64,000 nt of DNA. Source: Stenocarpella maydis (lineage: Eukaryota; Ascomycota; Sordariomycetes; Diaporthales; Diaporthaceae). Below, one piece after another: positions 11,738 through 21,943 of this stretch. The position numbers and the translations under genes are program-made. The stretch lies in the NCBI GenBank assembly GCA_002270565.1, contig NQMI01000046.1:126503-190502 (forward strand), given 5' to 3'. The notes under the pieces are model-generated. The model was given only the letters and a program-made list of their open reading frames with translations. It was not told the DNA's origin and did not search any database. Positions within the stretch are counted from its first letter, which is position 1, and every line of letters begins with the position of its first letter.

Positions 11738-12808
11738 ATGTCCACCGAATCCGCCTCCAAACGCCTCAAGACCACCGACTCGTCGTCGCCTGTCACCATC
11801 GGCACCCACAATGGCCACTTCCACGCCGACGAGGCCCTGGCCGTCCACATGCTGCGCACACACATCCCGCGCTACCACGGCGCGCGCCTGATCCGCACCC
11901 GCGACCCCAAGGTGCTCGAGACCTGCGACACCGTCGTCGACGTCGGCGGCGAGTACGACGCAGAGCGCCGCCGCTTCGACCACCACCAGCGCGGCTTTAC
12001 AGCCGTCTTTCCCGGCCGCAACACCAAGCTGAGCTCCGCAGGCCTTGTCTACATGCACTTTGGCAAGGAGATCATCGCCAGCCAGCGCGCCGACGACGCT
12101 GCCGAACCCGGCAACGTGGACCTGATCTACAACAAGGTGTACGAGTCATTCATCGAGGCGGTGGATGCCAATGACAACGGTGTGAGCGTGTATGACCCGG
12201 AGGGCATTGCCGCTGCGGGCCTGGAGAAGAGGTTCAGCAACGGCGGCTTTACGCTTGGCGCCATGGTGGGCCGGCTGAACCCCGGCTGGAACGACCCTGT
12301 GCCCAGCGACCCGGTCGAGGCGCAGGCTGCCGAGGACGGCAAGTTCGTCGTAGCAAGCCAGCGCATCGGGGAAGAGTTCGACAGGGCACTTGGCTACTAC
12401 GTCAATTCCTGGCTGCCGGCCCGCGCCCTGGTGGAGAAGGCCTACACCTTGAGGCCGCAGTACGATGCCGAGGGCCGAATCATGGTGCTGAGCGGGCAGA
12501 GCTGCCCCTGGAAGGACCACCTGTACGCCCTGGAGGAGGAGAACAACGAGGCGGGCAAGGTGCTGTATGTCTTGTACCCGGAGAAGCCCACTCCCGACGC
12601 CAAGTGGAGGGTGCAGACCGTGCCAGAGACCAAGGACTCGTTCGAGAGCCGCAAGGCCCTGCCCCTGGAGTGGCGCGGCATGAGGGACGAGGAGCTGGAC
12701 AAGGTGTCTGGCGTGCCAGGGTGCGTCTTTGTCCACGCGGCTGGATTCATTGGCGGGCACAAGACGTTCGAGGGCGCGCTCGAGCTCGCTAAGAAGGCGT
12801 TGGCCTAA
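11738..12808 (+). CDS. MYG1: MYG1 family 3'-5' RNA exonuclease (UPF0160)
   Basis: A single exon of 356 aa. The DHH-like MYG1 core is plain: THNGHFHADEALA (residues 23-35), VVDVGGEYD (66-74) and RFDHHQRGF (79-87) supply the metal-binding His and Asp residues. Length and colinearity match eukaryotic MYG1, known in animals and yeast as a nucleus/mitochondrion RNA exonuclease. A basic KRLK stretch at residues 8-11 could serve nuclear import. The ATG at 11738 lies in a good context (AAAATGTCC) directly before the conserved part. The same frame stays open upstream to an ATG at 11348 (130 more codons, crossing a G-run), but that part is unlike any family member and is more likely leader sequence. 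Confidence 0.94.
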   Translation: MSTESASKRLKTTDSSSPVTIGTHNGHFHADEALAVHMLRTHIPRYHGARLIRTRDPKVLETCDTVVDVGGEYDAERRRFDHHQRGFTAVFPGRNTKLSSAGLVYMHFGKEIIASQRADDAAEPGNVDLIYNKVYESFIEAVDANDNGVSVYDPEGIAAAGLEKRFSNGGFTLGAMVGRLNPGWNDPVPSDPVEAQAAEDGKFVVASQRIGEEFDRALGYYVNSWLPARALVEKAYTLRPQYDAEGRIMVLSGQSCPWKDHLYALEEENNEAGKVLYVLYPEKPTPDAKWRVQTVPETKDSFESRKALPLEWRGMRDEELDKVSGVPGCVFVHAAGFIGGHKTFEGALELAKKALA

Positions 12809-12998
12809 GTGCGATGGAGCAGTAGCGCCGTGATCGTCCAAAAAAAAAAATTGTGCCCTTTATGGGTTGATGCATTATGGGAAAATGGTTCACTCGGCGG
12901 CGTTCGCGTGAAGAAAAAAAAAAGACAGCTTTGGCTACAGCTAAAGAGACAAAATTGGAAGAAGCTACAGGGTTTCATACACGGACGAAATGTCGAGC

Positions 12999-13042
<44 letters not shown>

Positions 13043-13685
13043 TGAAATGTGACACTTTTGGGGGGCGCGCATGCCGCAGTTGCAAGCGACCTCGCGGTGC
13101 CATCAAGCTCCCGCCAGTCAATCTGAGAGGATTGCTCACAAACAGACTCCATGTCTGCCCTCGGAAGATTTCAAAAGACGCCATGCCAGCACACGCAAAG
13201 ACGATAACAGACACAAGGAAGAAGAAAGCGCATGATGCTGTAGCGAATGCAATGTGTGTACACGTATACACACGGAAAGGGCCAAGAATGCAGAAACTCA
13301 AGAAACAGCACGGGTCAATACGTTAATACACCAGAGTATTGTCCGTCCTCCATTTCTCGACAATTTGCCCCGGTCCCGGTATTCCCTTTCAACGCCTTAC
13401 ACCCCCGATTGTCATCACAGCGTACAAAAATAACACAGAAGATCTGGCCCGCGCGGTATTAAGACCGTGTTCGAGCGCCCGTCCAAACAAGAAAGCCTCG
13501 GGTGGAGACGGTAAGAGAGTCTGTAGGGCAGGAAAGCGGGAGGATCAAGTAACGGAAGGCAGTGGTGAGCCGCTGCGATGTTGTGTCTTGAACCCATTGT
13601 GGATGACGAGTCTCCATTCTCCATGGCACAGCCAGCCCGGCCACGCCACCACCCCAACCCATGGCATTTGTGCGTAGCCCCACGC
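12809..13685. other. intergenic region, convergent 3' ends
   Basis: No gene seen between the MYG1 and igo1 3' ends. The region has several A/T homopolymers, including a 39-T run listed separately. Confidence 0.5.
13003..13041. repeat. poly(T) tract of 39 bases
   Basis: An uninterrupted run of 39 T lies about 200 bp past the MYG1 stop. Shorter poly-A runs are nearby (12840-12850 and about 12914-12923). Confidence 0.95.
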
Positions 13686-14250
13686 TCATGACCTGATGGG
13701 GATCCCCTGCTGCGCAGCCCCGCCGGCGTTCTCCTTGTTGTCGGGGTCCTCGTCGGCGCTCGTCTCGCGGACGAGGCCGCTGGAGGACTCCTTGGCGGGG
13801 CTGCCGGCCAGGCCGCCGACGCCCGAGGCGCCCGAGATGCTGCCGCTCTTTGTGAGGCCGGGAGGGGTGGCGGTGGCGGGCCCGCCGACGCCGTTGCTGC
13901 TGCTCCCGCCGCTGTTGTGGGGGATGTTCTCGGGGACGGGGTGCTGGCTGCCGACGGTGCCCGTGTCGACGCCGTCGCCCTTGCCGGCCTTGGACATGGC
14001 GTAGTCGCCGCTGTCAAAGTACTTGCGCTCCTTGAGGTGCTTGGCGAAGTGGTCGGAGCGCGAGGGGAGCTTGCCGTAGAGGCGGAAGAGGCGCTGCTCC
14101 TCGGGGGTGAGGGACTGCGTGCAGGCGGGCGGCCCAGGTCAGCAGGTGCAGGTGCGGGTGCAGGTGCGGGCGCGGTTTTGCTGCTTCCCTCCCTCAGGGG
14201 TGGGGAGAACTTACGCTCACGTCGATCTTGTTCTTCTGCAGGGGGTTCAT
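13686..14250 (-). CDS. igo1: endosulfine/ARPP-19 family PP2A inhibitor (Igo1)
   Basis: Exons 14250-14215 (12 codons) and 14114-13686, 154 aa. The 100-nt intron has donor GTAAGT, CTGAC branch and GCAG acceptor and is phase 0. The conserved block runs from LTPEEQRLFRLYGKLPSR to RKYFDSGDYAMSKAG. Ser47 in FDSGDY is the residue that Greatwall/Rim15 kinases phosphorylate to turn family members into PP2A-B55 inhibitors. The remaining ~100 residues are Ser/Gly/Pro-rich and disordered, typical of the fungal proteins. Expected role: cytosolic signalling at mitotic entry and in quiescence/nutrient response, with effects on mRNA stability. The intron carries a GCAGGTGCGGGT-type tandem repeat (about 14143-14172). 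Confidence 0.95.
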
Positions 14251-16864
14251 GGCGGGCAGTGTGGTTCGAGTCCAATTGTGTGTTGTGCACCGAGACGATG
14301 CTGGTGACGTGCTGCTTGGCTGGTGCAGGGTGGGAGGGATATCGAATCTTGGAGTGGTCGGTCGGGTAGAGAAGTGGCTTGATTGTACGGAGTAATGGTC
14401 GCAAGGGTTGAAGAAGAGTCCAAGGTTTGGTCGAGGTGGGTGTGGGTGAGGGTGAGGATGTGCGAGAAGCAGACGGGTGCTTCTTTTTGTGCAGCCACAC
14501 ACACTCTCTCTCTCTCCCTCTCTGGTCGAGGTGGGATGGCCTTGGGCCGTGGGTGTGGTTGTGGTCCCCCTCACTTTGGCCGGGGTAGGGACAGACGTGA
14601 AAGCGGGCGCGGGGGACGGGCGGCCGGCGCGGGTGAGTGGGATTCTACGTCCTGGACGCCTTTTGTCAAGCTTGAGCTCCTGCTCTGCTGGATCGAGTCT
14701 GCTGCAGCTGCAGCTGCAGCTGTCTGTGGCAACCTGAGCAGGTAGGGGGGGGGGGGTTAACCAAGGTACACGCAGACAACAGCTACACGTAGTTCTCGGG
14801 CTGGAACGGAGTGTTTCTAGTGGTAACTCGTGCTTGTGTCGAGACATTTGTTGACCAAAAGACGATGGGGCTTCATCTTTTTTATTTTATTTGGCCCTGC
14901 TTTCTCCAGCACCCCCCCGTTGCAGTTCTCATGAACCCCATCCTGGCATAACCCAGTCCAACCCAGACCTTTTCCTGTATATTTCCTCTTCTTCCTCCAG
15001 AGACCTGGGTGTTATCGACAACCTCTCCTGCCCAATGGCCAGCTGGCGGCGAGCCCACCAGACCCACTGTTATTCATGCCTTCGAGCAAGAGACTTTCTG
15101 GGTCACCACGCCAGCCACCTCCAGCTTGGGCAGCACCTGGGCAGCTGGGCACCTGGCACCCACTCGATCTTGTTGTCGTTACAAGCACAAGGTACTGCTG
15201 TGTACGATGCTGTGACTCATCGACAGCAGCAGAAAACGTGATCGGCAGCCGTGCCGGACAAGGCCACACTGTCACGTCACCTCCAGGAACCAGGGACAGC
15301 CTCTCCGTCTCGTGTCCTCGTGAACCCTTGCCTTCTTGCCCTGCAGCCGTACCCCGTCAATTAGAACACCCACTGCCTCAAAATGTTGCCTGCTTTTGTG
15401 GCTTGAGCGGCAACACCCGTATTGATAGACCACGAATATGGACCTCACTTTTTCATTATCGTGCGTGTTACTTGACTATCCATCAGACATGAACATTTTG
15501 GATCAGGATGGCTTTAGGGCACATAAAGACACTAGTGGGTTCCCATACTCCACTTCGTCGACGACTACTCAGTCTGTAGCCTGCGGGTGGCACAGCAAGA
15601 GGGGCCCTACTGTATCCGAATTCCCGACTTCTCTATGCCAGGAAGGCCAGTACTTATCCTGCTCTTATGAATGTTAGCTGGTGGTGTGGTAAATATGGCA
15701 TCCACTTGGCCTTTTCAGTAACAGGCCACTTCAATGAGCGTCTACATCCTGGGTTGGAGACATGTATCATTCATTAGTCTGCTCCTGGGAGGGCCTTGCA
15801 GCGCCTCAATGTCAACAGGCGGGATGAATGCGACACCGATTTCGACAGTGTCAGTGAGGCTGTTGCCCCACGGCTCAGCATCGATGGCAACAAACCCCGA
15901 GACCCCGGCTTGTTATTTTAGCGAGCAGAGGTTGGGCTCTGCCTTAGACGGCAGCCGAGTGGCCCACTAGACGCGAAACTCAAACCAGGAAGCATTTTGG
16001 TGCCATGCAAGTGGCGAACGGATTCAACATGGACTCAGTTAGGAGCAGAATTGTCCATAGTGTATAAATTGCACGAACAACAGACTACTACTGCTTTTGT
16101 GCCTAACCACAGACCTCCAGGGCTCCCTCTGCTCTCTTCCAAAACAAAGCACCTTCGTCAACCTTCTCTAGGCAGGTTATCTGGTCTTTCACCAAATGTG
16201 GATGATTCCTAGAGGACCGATGGTGTAAGATGGCAACTTGACCTCGCTTCGGCTGCTGACTCGGACTGAGGCTGTCGAGGGATGGCGGTTCCAGGTCGTT
16301 GCTGTGTGACCTGGGGCCGTCAGCTTCGGCTGACGGACTGTGGGCACCACCATAAAGATACCGGAAAAAATACAACCACCGCTCAAGAAGCTCATTTCTG
16401 CCAGTAGTCAAATGGATTCCTCCTTACGCTTGGGGCATCCACCTTGCTGCAGAGGCAAGTGATGCCAACCTTCAAAAACGCTGCCAGTGACGATGACCCG
16501 TGCGACAGAGCGGAGCAAAGCTGAGGCAATGGTATTGCGGCAAACAATCTTGCGAATAGGGTGAGACTGCGGGGCCACCACTGATTTGTGACGTTTTATT
16601 TCGTATACTGTATATGTCGTTCTCAGTCAAGCCCTTCATAAACGGCTGTTCATATGAATACATGTTCTGCTGTGGGACATGTAGAATGACCCAGTAGTTG
16701 CTATGGTACCTTGCATATTAATAAAAGTTTAGATGGGGATATGCCACTGGCGTATTCCATGGATCTCCAAAACCATGAGGCTCCTAGAGCGTCTTGAGAT
16801 CGACACATAGCACAACTAGAGATATTTTGGCGATCATCATTTATAACGCCTCGTATATTTCTGG
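14251..16864. other. intergenic region of 2.6 kb
   Basis: No coding sequence was recognised. Present are a CT repeat (about 14505-14521), a TGCAGC-type repeat (about 14700-14720), a G-run (about 14745-14757) and T-rich stretches. The part next to 14250 is the likely igo1 promoter and leader. Confidence 0.45.
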
Positions 16865-18058
16865 TTAGCGATGATTTCCCCTCGAATACGGTCGATCCTT
16901 GGCCCAGGTGCCGGCAAAGCCATGTTTTACCAATGCTGTATCTGGCGTGGAGCCATCAGCAGTCGAGTGCGAATGAGGTTGGCCCATCCCAAATCCATCA
17001 ATTGTCAAGACCAGAACATCCCCAATAAGCTTCGGTTCCGTCAGACCGGAGAGCTCTTTCGGCCCTGTGAATTTCGTGTTCACCTTGTGTAGGTATTCAA
17101 AAACCACATCTGACCACGCTGATGGACCCGTGGTGGTGACGACTTCCTGCTGGGCGTTAGTCCTATCAAAACTACCGAGGCCAACCGTCCGCGCAGAATT
17201 TAAGGGCGATAGTATTTTTATATGGGGTGAGAGAGGAGGGATGGGAGACCAGATGAAATGGGAGAGGGAAGAAGAGAGAGACGGTGTAACTACTTGACGT
17301 ACATGCCCGGTCAGGTCGAGGTCCGCTATCGACTCTTGTCGAGAAGCAGCCAAAGCTGTGATTCTCTCCACAGACATCCCGGCGGCATTCTTGAAGAGTG
17401 GGTACCCAGCGGCGCCGGCAAGAGTCCACTGGCAGAACTGAACCTCGTGCGTCATATCAGAGGGCCCATTTTCAAAAGCAGGCCACGGGTCACCACCCAG
17501 CTGGTCCCACTCAATGCCAACAATCGCTCCAACTTTTCCCTTCATATGTTCAGGCAACCAAGCGTCCACGGGCTTGGAGGCCCAGGTGTCCAAATCAGAG
17601 TATATACCACCTTCGATCCAAAGAATGAGATATCGAAGAAGATCTGTCTTCAAGCCCAGGTTTCTTAACGCAAAGTATGTATCCATAATGGACTTGTCGC
17701 GAGAGAAGTGCTTGATGACGAAGTCATCGCCAGATTCGAGCCCTATCCCCATTAACTTGTACTGGTAACCTGGGTTCAAGCCGATCCAGGATCTAGTATC
17801 GTGAAGAATGTCTAGATTCGTCGATTGCGAATATTCAAGCCTGGAATTTCTCGGGTTCAAGAATATTTGCCATATCTTTCGTGGGAAAGGTGAGTTGCCT
17901 GTGCCTGTGTCTTGACCAGGTTGAACTGGAGAGACCATCGACAACGCCATGTAGTCCGGGGAAATGAGAGAAAGCATCGTAAACACGACAAGAAAGACAA
18001 GCACGAGAGATATTCCGAGTCCTTTTCGGGACCCGGACCGTACCATTTGTGAAAGCAT
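16865..18058 (-). CDS. GT32 glycosyltransferase, Och1-like type II membrane protein
   Basis: Exons 18058-17303 and 17146-16865, 345 aa. After a basic 13-residue N-terminus comes one hydrophobic anchor (about residues 14-32), the layout of Golgi type II enzymes. The catalytic region has PRKIWQIF, the sugar-binding segment LKTDLLRYLILWIEGGIYSDLDTWA with the DxD motif at Asp155-Asp157, and a C-terminal VVTTTGPSAWSDVVFEYL block matching the Och1 family (alpha-1,6-mannosyltransferase; GDP-mannose donor). The 156-nt intron (17147-17302) is phase 0, a multiple of three and stop-free, so it can be mistaken for coding; its GTACGT donor, ACTAAC branch and GCAG acceptor, plus the restored DLTGH-EVVTTTGP, argue for splicing. 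Which linkage it makes cannot be read from the sequence. Confidence 0.86.
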   Translation of the reverse strand: MLSQMVRSGSRKGLGISLVLVFLVVFTMLSLISPDYMALSMVSPVQPGQDTGTGNSPFPRKIWQIFLNPRNSRLEYSQSTNLDILHDTRSWIGLNPGYQYKLMGIGLESGDDFVIKHFSRDKSIMDTYFALRNLGLKTDLLRYLILWIEGGIYSDLDTWASKPVDAWLPEHMKGKVGAIVGIEWDQLGGDPWPAFENGPSDMTHEVQFCQWTLAGAAGYPLFKNAAGMSVERITALAASRQESIADLDLTGHVRQVVTPSLSSSLSHFIWSPIPPLSPHIKILSPLNSARTVGLGSFDRTNAQQEVVTTTGPSAWSDVVFEYLHKVNTKFTGPKELSGLTEPKLIGDVLVLTIDGFGMGQPHSHSTADGSTPDTALVKHGFAGTWAKDRPYSRGNHR

Positions 18059-18931
18059 TTTGATATGGGGTCAAAGCAAGGCTGAATAATGTAAAACAGA
18101 AAATATAAACCAGGTGAAAGTCCGTAGATGACGACGCGAAGAATGGGCAGACACCAACCCCAAGGTAGAACGCCAAGGTCCTCAGGTTTGACTGCTGGTT
18201 ATATTTCTCTCCCGCTACCTGCCTCCACTGGCAGTTTGCTCGCTTATTAAGAAGCTGGAAGTCATCCGCGTCCCCACCATACCCAGTCTGTGGGGTCCAG
18301 CGGCACAGCATTGAGTGCTAAATAATAGCAGTAATCTCAGAACAGTAGTTGAGTAACAGAATGCGAAAATTTTGCAAGTTTATATTTCTACATATCAGTT
18401 GACCGCTCGCTGGAAAAGACATGGCAGGGTGGCATATATGACTACTACGTAGTGAGTAGACCGTCTAATAATAAGGCGCCCACCACAGCGCGATATAGTA
18501 GTAGTACATTGCATGCTCTGGAGAGTGCTCATAGATCAGTGGGATTCACTCCTATTTGTTGGCGGCGTGGGATACTGTTGGTTCCAAGCGAGGGCAGTAG
18601 CCACCGCAGGAGCCTGAGCAGCCATCTGGTCCACTGAATGTGCTGTTGGTAGTTTCAACGCTGAGTTTGGCCAATGATAAACTCAGCCGCTGTTTTGAAG
18701 TGATTCCAAATCGAATCCTTCAAAAACAGGACTTGAGCAGCCGAGTCGCTGCACCCTGGTCCACGATGTTGGAAGCATCGACTTCGCCACTCGAGCTTGG
18801 GTACTCAACCATTTCCCTTCCATTCCACAACAAAAACAGTCATAATTCGTTCTTTCAGTATCTCAAATTAAGCCGCCTGGGCTTGTAACCGTTCACGCCT
18901 CTGCGCTCCGATACGGCGCACGGCTGGAAGA
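18059..18931. other. divergent intergenic region
   Basis: Promoter space between the GT32 gene and the aspartic pseudo-peptidase gene. No ORF of note and no recognisable site. Confidence 0.45.
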
Positions 18932-20942
18932 ATGAAAACTACAAGCTCCGCAAGTTTGGTCTATTGGGCAGCTTCATTATATACGGTTCGCTCGCAGGAC
19001 ACCTGTCACCAGGCATTATCTCTGACCGTAAACAACGTCACACTTTCCAATGGCCAAGCAGCGAGGGGCGCTTCGGTGGGAGTAGGGACTCCATCACAGC
19101 CCATGGCGTTCTTACCGCAGATGTGAGCTCAAGCCCTTCTAATGTGCCGTCTTCTTCACTCAAGGCAACTTGCTGACCTATGGATCATCACATAAAGACC
19201 CATCAACAATTCATTTGTATACGGCACAAGCGGCTACTGCAATAGTATCACCCCGGGATGGGAGGTCGATGGTTGTACAACGTTCTGAGGTGGGGCCTAC
19301 GATGCCGCTGGCTCGACGACGATGCGAGACGGAGATACTTCTGCCTTTGCTTCTGACTCGTCCGTGAACATAAAAATTCCGGATTTGAAAAGAATCTCGG
19401 ACACGGTCACTCTCGATTCGAGTCTCACTTTGGAGAGCTTTCCTATTGGTGTTGTGGAGAATGACTGGGGCGAGCAAGGCTACTACCCCCAAGCAGCCCT
19501 AGGGCTCGGGCCCGGTTCTACATTTCTGTCGGTACTGGTTGACTCCAGCACTATTGCTTCGCGGACATTTTCATGGTTCTGGGGGACGAGCGGTGCGCCG
19601 TCCAGCGACTCAACGCACTCCCAGCTCGATGGTAGTCTTGTCCTCGGCGGGTACGACAAATCCAAAGTTGATGGAGAAGATCATAAACAGAGCATCATGA
19701 CGGGCTCAGGTCGTTGCAACACGGGGCTATTTGCCACGCTGACAGACGTGATCCTAAACTGGGTAGACGGCACCTCCTCCAGTCTCTTTTCTGACAAAGA
19801 TACGTCCTCTCTTTTGGCTGCCTGCATTGATCCCTCATACCCCGTGCTGGCTACTATACCACTATATCCATACTGGAGTAATTTCCAAATCACTACGGAT
19901 GCACGAGCCACTGGCCACTCCACCAGCTTACAGTGGTACAACATGTTGTATGAGGAGGGGGAAACTCCGTAAGTCTCCAGAGATCTTGCGCAGATAATCT
20001 GCCTGTATTTCGGTGCATTTTATGCTGAACCTTGCATGATTAGGTTCACTGGGGGACGTCACACTGCAATTCGCTTCGGGGCTGTCGGTTCGGGTCGACA
20101 ATTCCCAATTCATTGGACCAGATGTCAACATCGACAAGACGACGGGGGCTTTTATCACCAACAAATCTGCGCCGGATGTCATCGCCTTCATTGCCCTGAC
20201 AGACATCAACGCAAACGACGTGGTTCGTATTGGGCGGAACTTCTTCTCCGCAGCATACCTCATGGTGAACTATAATGCCGGTGAATTCACACTGTGGCCT
20301 ACTGCGCAAAATGTAACCCCAAGCCAGAACCTGGTCGCTGTCGACAAATCTGGCGCTGAGCTTGATCTTTGTTTCTCGAACAAGACATCCACTGTGACCG
20401 CAGGAGGTTCAAACAGCACCGCTAGCTCAAACAGCGCCTACCACCTCTAGAAACGTTACCATCTCAGGCGGAACTCCATCCCCCAGCATACTGCCATCGC
20501 TGGAGGTGTTATCAGTGGCGTGGTAGGGATCGCCTCCATTTCTGCTCTCATCACCTGTTTGACTTTGAGACGACGGAAGGCAAAGAAAGGTGCAGGCGTA
20601 GCTGGGCTTCATCATGATTACATACCCGCAGGACGTCATTCGTCGGAGCCTAAGCCAAATTGTGCCTCAAATGAGCTCATCCCTATCAAGACAGCAGGAG
20701 CTCAAGTTGGAATTCTGCATGAACTTGCACCAGAGTGCAAGTCTTATCACGAGCTCCCGTCTAGAGAGAGCGGACTTAAGGAGGGAGGAGAACGTAACCT
20801 TGACTGTGAGACTCCGAGGTTTGAATTACCAGATACTACGGCCAGAAACCAGATCTATGGTGAGGTGGATACCTCCAGCCAGGCGTCGCAGATAATTTTG
20901 GTTTGGGAACTGAGGAAGGCCAAGGAGTACAGTACCTCGTAA
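18932..20942 (+). pseudogene. membrane-anchored aspartic peptidase-like protein, disrupted
   Basis: Exon 1 is 18932-19122 (signal-like start, TVNNVTLSNG, GVGTPSQPMAFLP). A 75-nt intron (GTGAGC..AAAG) leads to exon 2 from 19198 (NNSFVYGTSGYCNS). An in-frame TGA at 19286-19288 stands where the family has Arg (TTF-stop-GGAYD), one C-to-T step from CGA. The frame then runs on to 19968 (LVLGGYDKSKV, CIDPSYPVLATIPLYP). After a GTAAGT intron, the conserved part (DVTLQFASGLSV...GRNFFSAAYLMVNY) is in the wrong phase by one base beside GGGGG at 20051-20055. A further stop at 20448 precedes the membrane helix (about 20493-20560) and cytoplasmic tail. Both usual catalytic Asp motifs are absent, which fits a known class of fungal pseudo-peptidases. 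The breaks may be real or homopolymer errors. Confidence 0.7.
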
Positions 20943-21540
20943 TGGTTAAATTTTGTATGCGCTGAGGGAATTGCAGCAATGAAGAGTGGCAGTAATTAAC
21001 ACACTCGCAACGACAAAATCCGTTGATGGAAGATACAATTGGCTTCCTCGGGCTCTGTTTGTCATGTCGCTGTGGAGTGTTGCTGGGGGCAAGTTGAACA
21101 CAATTGACGCTCGTGAGATAGAGCAAGACCGGTCAGACCGCTGTGATTATCAGATGTTCCAATTGTGACGCTTCACTTTACACATCCCGTCTGCTGTATT
21201 CCACCCACTTCCATGAACATACCGTGGTGCGGATAGTTGTGCTCCGTGGCTTGTCTAACTGGGCGACTGGTATCAATCATCCAACTATAAAGTCTATGCA
21301 TTCTCCTGCCCTCAGACCCAACGGGCCCATTCTGTCATTCAATGCTTGCGAGGCCGGCCTCAATTTTGGCATGATACCCATGCTTAATTATGTTGATTAC
21401 TCCGATCTGAAATCCAGCTCGCCTGAGTCGCAACTCGATTCACCTTGCTTTGATCTTTCAGGTCGAAATGCCAACCGATCCGTTGCAATATCTTGACCCA
21501 GCTTGTCCCCAAACTCACAGACGAAGTCACCAAGAGCAGC
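20943..21540. other. intergenic region
   Basis: No recognisable gene. It is the likely promoter of the small gene that follows. Confidence 0.4.
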
Positions 21541-21943
21541 ATGGAGTCGCCTCCAGCCACGATTTCTGGGGCCACAGAAGCCCACGGTAAAATGTTCCAG
21601 TTCAACATAAACATGATTGAAGAGGATATCAAGAAAGAAAAAAACCCAACCCGCCGACAAAACGCTGAAATCTGCCTGGAATACACCAGGCAGCATGGGT
21701 ACCCCGCTCAAGGGTATCGCTTCATGGCCCACCAAGGAAAAGTGCATGTCTTGACAGAAGATGAGTACGAAAAGAGAAGAGAAGAGTTGATAGATGATGA
21801 TTGTTTAAGAGATATTTATGGGCTTGTATGTTGCTGGTCCTCTTTTTACACACACACCCCGCTGTTAATTTTGCACTTGTCCTAATCCTGCTGACTCGAT
21901 GCAGTATCCTCCCAGTACATTAAATCGTGGAGCAGGAGCGTGA
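21541..21943 (+). CDS. small hypothetical protein, charged
   Basis: Exons 21541-21825 and 21905-21943, 107 aa. The 79-nt intron is textbook: donor GTATGT, CTAAT/CTGAC branch, acceptor GCAG, phase 0. The product is soluble and highly charged, with NMIEEDIKKEKNPTRRQNAE and a segment LTEDEYEKRREELIDDD. No signal peptide, membrane segment or family motif was recognised. The start is the first ATG in the frame; the frame upstream to 21493 has none. The strong intron and Lys/Glu-rich even composition argue for a real gene, but it could be a remnant of a longer one. Function unknown. Confidence 0.55.
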
